DNA from: Gammaproteobacteria bacterium
GTDB lineage: Bacteria; Pseudomonadota; Gammaproteobacteria; JAJDOJ01
Direction of reading: 5' to 3'
Assembly: GCA_022340215.1 (NCBI GenBank)
Contig: JAJDOJ010000148.1
Span: forward strand, 1 to 33,130
Length of the DNA: 33,130 bases
Numbering within the stretch: position 1 is the first letter of the stretch; the number at the start of each line of letters is the position of its first letter. The notes beneath the pieces are model-generated. The model was not told the DNA's origin. It saw only the letters and a list, made by a program, of their open reading frames with translations, and searched no databases. Below, one piece after another: positions 29,619 to 33,130 of the stretch. The position numbers were made by a program, and so were the translations under genes.

Positions 29619-30436
29619 TTCACATCGTCACCGCCCTGCATGCCGAGGCCCGCCCCCTGATCGACCGATTCGATCTGCGGGCCAGACAGGGTACCCTCCC
29701 CTTCCCGGTGTTCGAGGGAGAAGCGACGATTCTGGTGGTCTGCGGTGTCGGCAAGGTCCAGGCCGCGGCCGCGGCCGGATGGGTCGGGGGCGCTGCGACG
29801 TCGCCGGGGACCACCACGTGGCTCAACGTCGGGGTATGCGGGCACGCATCGCTCCCGCCCGGAACCAGTCGTGTCGCCCATCGAATCGAGGATGCGACCT
29901 CGGGGCGGCGCTGGTATCCGCCCCAGATCACGAAGCCCCCCTGCACCAGCGCGTCGCTGCGGACCGTGGATCGGCAGGAGACGGGCTATTCCTCGCAGGA
30001 CATCTACGACAGGGAGGCCGCGGGTTTCTACCCCGTCGCCCTGCGCTTCGTCAGTGCGGAACTCGCGCAATGCATCAAGATCGTCTCCGACAATACCGGC
30101 AACGATCCGTCGCGGGTCACACCCGCGCTCGCCGAGTCACTGGTATCGGATGCCATGCCCATCGTCTCGCGGTTCGTGGAGCAACTGCACGAACTCGCCT
30201 CGGAGCTCGACCGCATTCATGCGGAGCCGCCGGAGACCGAGGCGTTCCTGTCGAAATGGCGCTTCACGGTGACGCAGCGACACCAGCTGCTGTGGCTGCT
30301 GCGGCAGTGGCGGGCGCTGCAACCGGACCGTCCCCTGGATCCCGGGGAGTTCCCGGCACGTACCACCGCGAAGGCGCTGCTCCAGGCGTTGCGCGCGCGG
30401 ACAACCCGGTGCCACCCCGGGGGAGAGAAAGATTGA
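29615..30436 (+). CDS. MTA/SAH nucleosidase-like phosphorylase-family protein
   Basis: The 273-residue protein has the nucleoside phosphorylase fold of the Pfs/MtnN group in its first two thirds. The counterparts of the three catalytic residues of E. coli Pfs are present by eye: Glu11 in TALHAEARP (Pfs Glu12), Glu in YDREAAGFYPVA (Glu174) and Asp in KIVSDN (Asp197). The Gly loops CGVGKVQAAAAAG and NVGVCGHA are also visible. The last 90 residues form an added helical tail. Pfs enzymes cleave SAH, MTA and 5'-deoxyadenosine. The ATG overlaps the glycosyltransferase stop, and the stop overlaps the next start, which begins a radical SAM gene. Confidence 0.78.
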   Translation: MIHIVTALHAEARPLIDRFDLRARQGTLPFPVFEGEATILVVCGVGKVQAAAAAGWVGGAATSPGTTTWLNVGVCGHASLPPGTSRVAHRIEDATSGRRWYPPQITKPPCTSASLRTVDRQETGYSSQDIYDREAAGFYPVALRFVSAELAQCIKIVSDNTGNDPSRVTPALAESLVSDAMPIVSRFVEQLHELASELDRIHAEPPETEAFLSKWRFTVTQRHQLLWLLRQWRALQPDRPLDPGEFPARTTAKALLQALRARTTRCHPGGEKD

Positions 30437-31431
30437 CCCGCCACATCTATGTCGAGAATGCGGTCGCCGATCACCCCACGGCGCTGGGGATACTGAAACG
30501 CTTTCCCCGCGCAACTGTTGTCCCGTGTGACAGGTACACGGAGGTCTTCAACCCGCGGTCGCAGAACTTTCGCCTGCAGAAACGTCGCCCCGCGACGATC
30601 CTGGCAAGAAAACACGATGGCCTCGTGCTTGAAGCGCCGGACGGTTATCGCATCGGCGAAGGCCCCGGTTACTACTTCTCGCACATGTTGAACTGCGTCT
30701 ATGACTGCCGTTACTGCTTCCTTCAGGGGATGTATCGCTCGGCGCACCAGGTGGTCTTCGTCAACTACGAGGATTTCACGCGGGAACTGTCCGCGACGAT
30801 CTCGCGCCATCGCGGCCAGCCGGTCTGGTTCTTTTCCGGGTACGACTGCGACAGCCTCGCCTGGGAGCCGGTGACCCGGTTCGTGGCGCATTTCCTGCCG
30901 TTCCTCGAACGGCACCCGTCGGCTCACCTGGAGATCCGCACCAAGAGCACCCAGGTCCGCAGCCTGCTCTGCCGCCGACCGCTCGAGAACGTGGTCGTGG
31001 CCTTCAGCCTCTCGCCGGGGAAAGTGGCAGCATCTCTGGAACACAGGACGCCCTCGCCGGAGGCCCGCATCGACGCCATGGCACGCGTCCAGGCCGCGGG
31101 CTGGCCAACCGGCCTGCGACTCGACCCGCTGATCCTCCACGACGGTTACCGGGGGGGTTACCGTGCCCTGTTGAAGGCGCTGTTCGCGCGGGTCGACGCC
31201 CGGACCCTGCACTCTGTCAGCCTCGGCCCCTTCCGGCTGCCGCGCACCTATTTCCGAAACCTGCGCTCGCTCTACCCGGACGAACCGCTGTTCGCCGGGC
31301 CCCTGGTCGAGCGCGGTGGCATGGTGTCCTATGGCGAGGACGCCGAGACGGCGATGCGCCGGGTCTGTCTCGAGGAACTGGGGCAATACGTGCCCGAGGA
31401 GCGCATCTTTCCCTGCACCTGGGGCGGCTAA
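30433..31431 (+). CDS. radical SAM protein, spore photoproduct lyase-like
   Basis: The 332-residue protein resembles SplB, which repairs the thymine dimer spore photoproduct. The radical SAM cluster motif is CVYDCRYCF (CxxxCxxC), set in a typical GPGYYFSHMLNCVYDCRYC segment, and the barrel shows VAFSLSP and GLRLDPLILHDGYRGGY. Aligned by eye, the Bacillus hydrogen-donor Cys (in ACTSD) falls on Tyr in SGYDCD, with a Cys two residues later, so the reaction may differ. The start is TTG at 30433, with GGGAGAGAAAGA upstream, overlapping the nucleosidase stop. No sporulation genes are here, so the role is not spore repair as in Bacillus. Confidence 0.85.
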   Translation: MTRHIYVENAVADHPTALGILKRFPRATVVPCDRYTEVFNPRSQNFRLQKRRPATILARKHDGLVLEAPDGYRIGEGPGYYFSHMLNCVYDCRYCFLQGMYRSAHQVVFVNYEDFTRELSATISRHRGQPVWFFSGYDCDSLAWEPVTRFVAHFLPFLERHPSAHLEIRTKSTQVRSLLCRRPLENVVVAFSLSPGKVAASLEHRTPSPEARIDAMARVQAAGWPTGLRLDPLILHDGYRGGYRALLKALFARVDARTLHSVSLGPFRLPRTYFRNLRSLYPDEPLFAGPLVERGGMVSYGEDAETAMRRVCLEELGQYVPEERIFPCTWGG

Positions 31432-31467
31432 CGAAATTCCGAACAAACGCTCGTGCCAGACTCGGCC

Positions 31468-31566
31468 CTAGCCCTGACCGCAGCCGCCGCGGCACATCCA
31501 CAGGATAAACCCGACCAGTACCACCGAACTTGCTATACCGACAACCGTTAGACAGTCAAAACACAT
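31468..31566 (-). CDS. 32-residue Cys-rich single-span membrane peptide
   Basis: The ATG at 31566 follows GAGG by eight bases, a good ribosome site. The product starts MCFDCLTVVG, has one hydrophobic helix (IASSVVLVGFILWM) and ends CRGGCGQG before a TAG. It thus has a CxxC pair on one side of the membrane and a CxxxC pair on the other. No known family is recognised. It stands alone between the convergent radical SAM gene and purC, in an AT-rich setting that may hold its promoter. A gene this short could be a chance frame, but the ribosome site and composition argue for reality. Confidence 0.5.
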   Translation of the reverse strand: MCFDCLTVVGIASSVVLVGFILWMCRGGCGQG

Positions 31567-31721
31567 ACTTACATCCTCTGCCTGGTCGAGCGGCGGCCTC
31601 CAGCCGACACCCACCGAGCGTAAAGTTTAATATTAAGTATATTCTACTATTCTTATATTACACCACTATGAATACCGTTTCCTTTTTTCGACGGCTTGTT
31701 CGCGCATCGTTCCGGGTCTCC

Positions 31722-32585
31722 TCAGGCGGTAAGCAGAGTGAGCGCCTGGCGGTATTTCTCTCCGGTCTTCTTCACGATGACGTCAGGCAGCGCCGGAGCG
31801 GGCGGTCGCTTGTCCCAGTCCAGCGTTTCCAGGTAGTCGCGGACGAATTGCTTGTCGAAGCTCGGGGGACTGGTCCCCGGACGGTAGCTCTCCGCTGGCC
31901 AGAATCGCGAGGAGTCCGGGGTCAGCACCTCGTCGATCAGCACCACCTCGCCATCGGCGTCCAGGCCGAACTCGAATTTGGTGTCGGCGATGATGATGCC
32001 CCGGCCCAGGGCGTAGTCGGCAGCCCGCCGGTAGATCTCCAGGCTCAGCTCCCGAATCCGCCCGGCCGTTGCCGCCCCCACGATTGCCGCTGCCCGGTCG
32101 AAATCGATATTGACATCGTGGTCCCCCACCTCCGCCTTGGTCGACGGGGTAAACAGCGGCTCAGGGAGCCTGTCCGCCTGTCGCAACCCCCTGGGGAGCC
32201 GGATACCACACAGGCTTCCATTGCGCTGGTAGTCCTTCCAGCCGGAGCCGATGAGATAGCCACGCACGATGGCTTCCACGGGCAGGGACTTCAGCCGACG
32301 CGCGATGACACTTCGCGGCGCAAGGAAGCACCGCAGTTCGGGGTCGCCGATTACCGAGTCGAGCGGGATTTCGCACAGGTGATTCGGTACCAGGTCGCGC
32401 ATCCTGGCGAACCAGAAATTCGAGATCTCCGTCAGGACCTCACCTTTACCCGGGATCGGGGTCGGCAGGATCACGTCGAATGCGGAGATCCGGTCCGATG
32501 TGACGATCAGCATATGTTCGTCATCCACCTCGAACAGGTCCCGGACCTTACCTCGGTATAGCTGTTTGAGGTGATCGATTTCCAT
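31722..32585 (-). CDS. purC: phosphoribosylaminoimidazole-succinocarboxamide synthase
   Basis: PurC joins aspartate to CAIR with ATP to give SAICAR in purine synthesis. The 287-residue protein is of the longer type (E. coli 237). Motifs are LYRGKVRDLFEVDDEHMLIV at the N-terminus, TSDRISAFDVILPTPIPGKG, VEAIVRGYLIGSGWKDY, and the C-terminal IIIADTKFEFGLD and EVLTPDSSRFWP for ATP and substrate. It is monocistronic and divergent from the peptide gene at 33021 across a 435-base gap. The AT-rich DNA downstream of its stop contains no T-run terminator. Confidence 0.96.
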   Translation of the reverse strand: MEIDHLKQLYRGKVRDLFEVDDEHMLIVTSDRISAFDVILPTPIPGKGEVLTEISNFWFARMRDLVPNHLCEIPLDSVIGDPELRCFLAPRSVIARRLKSLPVEAIVRGYLIGSGWKDYQRNGSLCGIRLPRGLRQADRLPEPLFTPSTKAEVGDHDVNIDFDRAAAIVGAATAGRIRELSLEIYRRAADYALGRGIIIADTKFEFGLDADGEVVLIDEVLTPDSSRFWPAESYRPGTSPPSFDKQFVRDYLETLDWDKRPPAPALPDVIVKKTGEKYRQALTLLTA

Positions 32586-32864
32586 CAGACACTCGCCGGG
32601 GCGGGTTCAGTTGGTTTTGGCCGCAAAGATCCCGTGACGGCGCCGGGACCCGGTACAAAGTTTACATGGATCATTCGAACCGGGCAGCGGACCCTGGCCG
32701 GACAAGACCCGGAGAACCGACTAAAACGACACCGGCTCCCGGGATCGCAGGTCAACGCCCGCAAACGGAAAAAGACGGAACCTGCGCAACAGTTCCCCCG
32801 TACATGTTATTGAGAAAGCAACAGAAACCCGTCATCACTGCTCGGGAGCGCGACTGCCTCCTCC

Positions 32865-32885
32865 TGGGAAGAAGCATTTTTCCCA
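32865..32885. repeat. inverted repeat upstream of the sigma-54-like promoter
   Basis: TGGGAA (32865-32870) and TTCCCA (32880-32885) are perfect arms with a 9-base loop. They lie 50-70 bases before the promoter and may bind an activator. Confidence 0.35.
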
Positions 32886-32932
32886 TGACTAAACAGTAAG
32901 TTATTTCCGCCTTCGCCGAGACTAGGCAATTT

Positions 32933-32947
32933 TGGCACACATGCTGC
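32933..32947 (+). promoter_or_regulatory. sigma-54 (RpoN) promoter candidate
   Basis: TGGCACACATGCTGC fits TGGCACR-N4-TTGC: GG at -24 and GC at -12 are at the required distance, the TGGCAC block is perfect, and only one T of TTGC differs. Transcription would start near 32959, with a leader of about 60 bases to the ATG at 33021. Confidence 0.55.
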
Positions 32948-33020
32948 GTTATTCAGGACATGGACGCATGATCGTTCATCACCCTTGAAAACCGATACGC
33001 CACACTCAGGAGACTACGCC

Positions 33021-33130
33021 ATGTTGATGATCAAAGACCTCGCCGAGAGCAAGACCCTGGACCGTGACGCGATGGCCGCCGTTGCCGGCGGTACCAGCTA
33101 CAAGTGGCCCGGCTTTCCTTTCAAGTCCGT
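33021..33130 (+). CDS. double-glycine leader peptide (bacteriocin/RiPP-like precursor), cut by the window end
   Basis: The first 36 codons are visible. The leader runs MLMIKDLAESKTLDRDAMAA and then VAGG, a double-glycine site at residues 23-24, followed by TSYKWPGFPFKS. A leader with a hydrophobic/acidic helix ending in GG is the processing signal used by C39-peptidase ABC exporters for bacteriocins and related peptides. I recall similar LDR-AM-V-GG starts in small proteins of Chromatiales. The ATG has AGGAG nine bases upstream and a sigma-54-like promoter 75 bases before. The rest, and any exporter or modifying enzyme, lies outside the window. Confidence 0.65.
   Translation, partial: MLMIKDLAESKTLDRDAMAAVAGGTSYKWPGFPFKS

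Larger units (their letters stand above)
32586..33020. other. intergenic region between purC and the GG-leader peptide gene
   Basis: No gene is supported in these 435 bases. Features are a hairpin at 32865-32885, a sigma-54-like promoter at 32933-32947 and the ribosome site AGGAG at 33008-33012. The purC promoter must lie at the left side; no convincing -35/-10 was found there. Confidence 0.55.

Noticed and set aside
32660-32690. TTCGAA motif on the minus strand resembling a T-loop
   Set aside because: Flanking bases are not complementary and there is no cloverleaf.

Overview
The window is GC-rich chromosomal DNA from a gammaproteobacterium. The strongest evidence is the core order zapB-like / zapA / 6S RNA on one strand and ygfB-pepP-ubiH-ubiI on the other, which is the order known from E. 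coli and relatives. Codon use and several families (acetate assimilation, Bcp peroxidase, a thiol-type ArsR regulator, a GlyGly-CTERM protease, a double-glycine peptide) would fit a Chromatiales/Ectothiorhodospiraceae-like, possibly sulfur-metabolising lineage. That placement is inference.

Layout. 1-168: possible edge of an insertion sequence. 169-4710: a SlyD-like isomerase, an unknown protein, a GNAT acetyltransferase, a secreted lipase-like hydrolase with a coupled 44-codon frame, a CnoX-like chaperedoxin and a Cys-rich PAS protein. 4711-9473: a decayed sodium:solute symporter in front of acs, then a long regulatory region (CRP-like site and promoter), a porin and a strong terminator. 9493-9588: an intergenic palindromic element. 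9649-12612: rpiA and ilvA, divergent around a small palindrome, then an EVE-domain protein. 12707-18038: 6S RNA, zapA, zapB-like, ygfB, pepP, ubiH, ubiI. 18265-21492: a lipoprotein coupled to a GlyGly-CTERM metalloprotease, a Bcp peroxiredoxin and a secreted SRPBCC protein. 21474-26446 (minus strand): hybrid kinase, response regulator with PAS, ArsR regulator and a fused SpmA/SpmB-type membrane protein. 26624-31566: pgm, a small membrane protein, a tightly overlapping glycosyltransferase / nucleosidase / spore-photoproduct-lyase-like operon, and a 32-residue Cys-rich membrane peptide. 31722-33130: purC, then a sigma-54-like promoter in front of a double-glycine leader peptide gene cut by the window end.

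How the genes work together. acs captures acetate, and the adjacent symporter remnant suggests that uptake by that route was lost. ubiH and ubiI serve quinone synthesis. The kinase, response regulator and ArsR gene look like one signalling unit; the ArsR protein has the two-cysteine spacing of persulfide sensors. The nucleosidase-radical SAM pair could form a functional couple in which the nucleosidase removes 5'-deoxyadenosine. The most promising places for undescribed biology are the 28764-31431 operon, the terminal sigma-54/GG-leader gene, and the small membrane peptide at 31468-31566.
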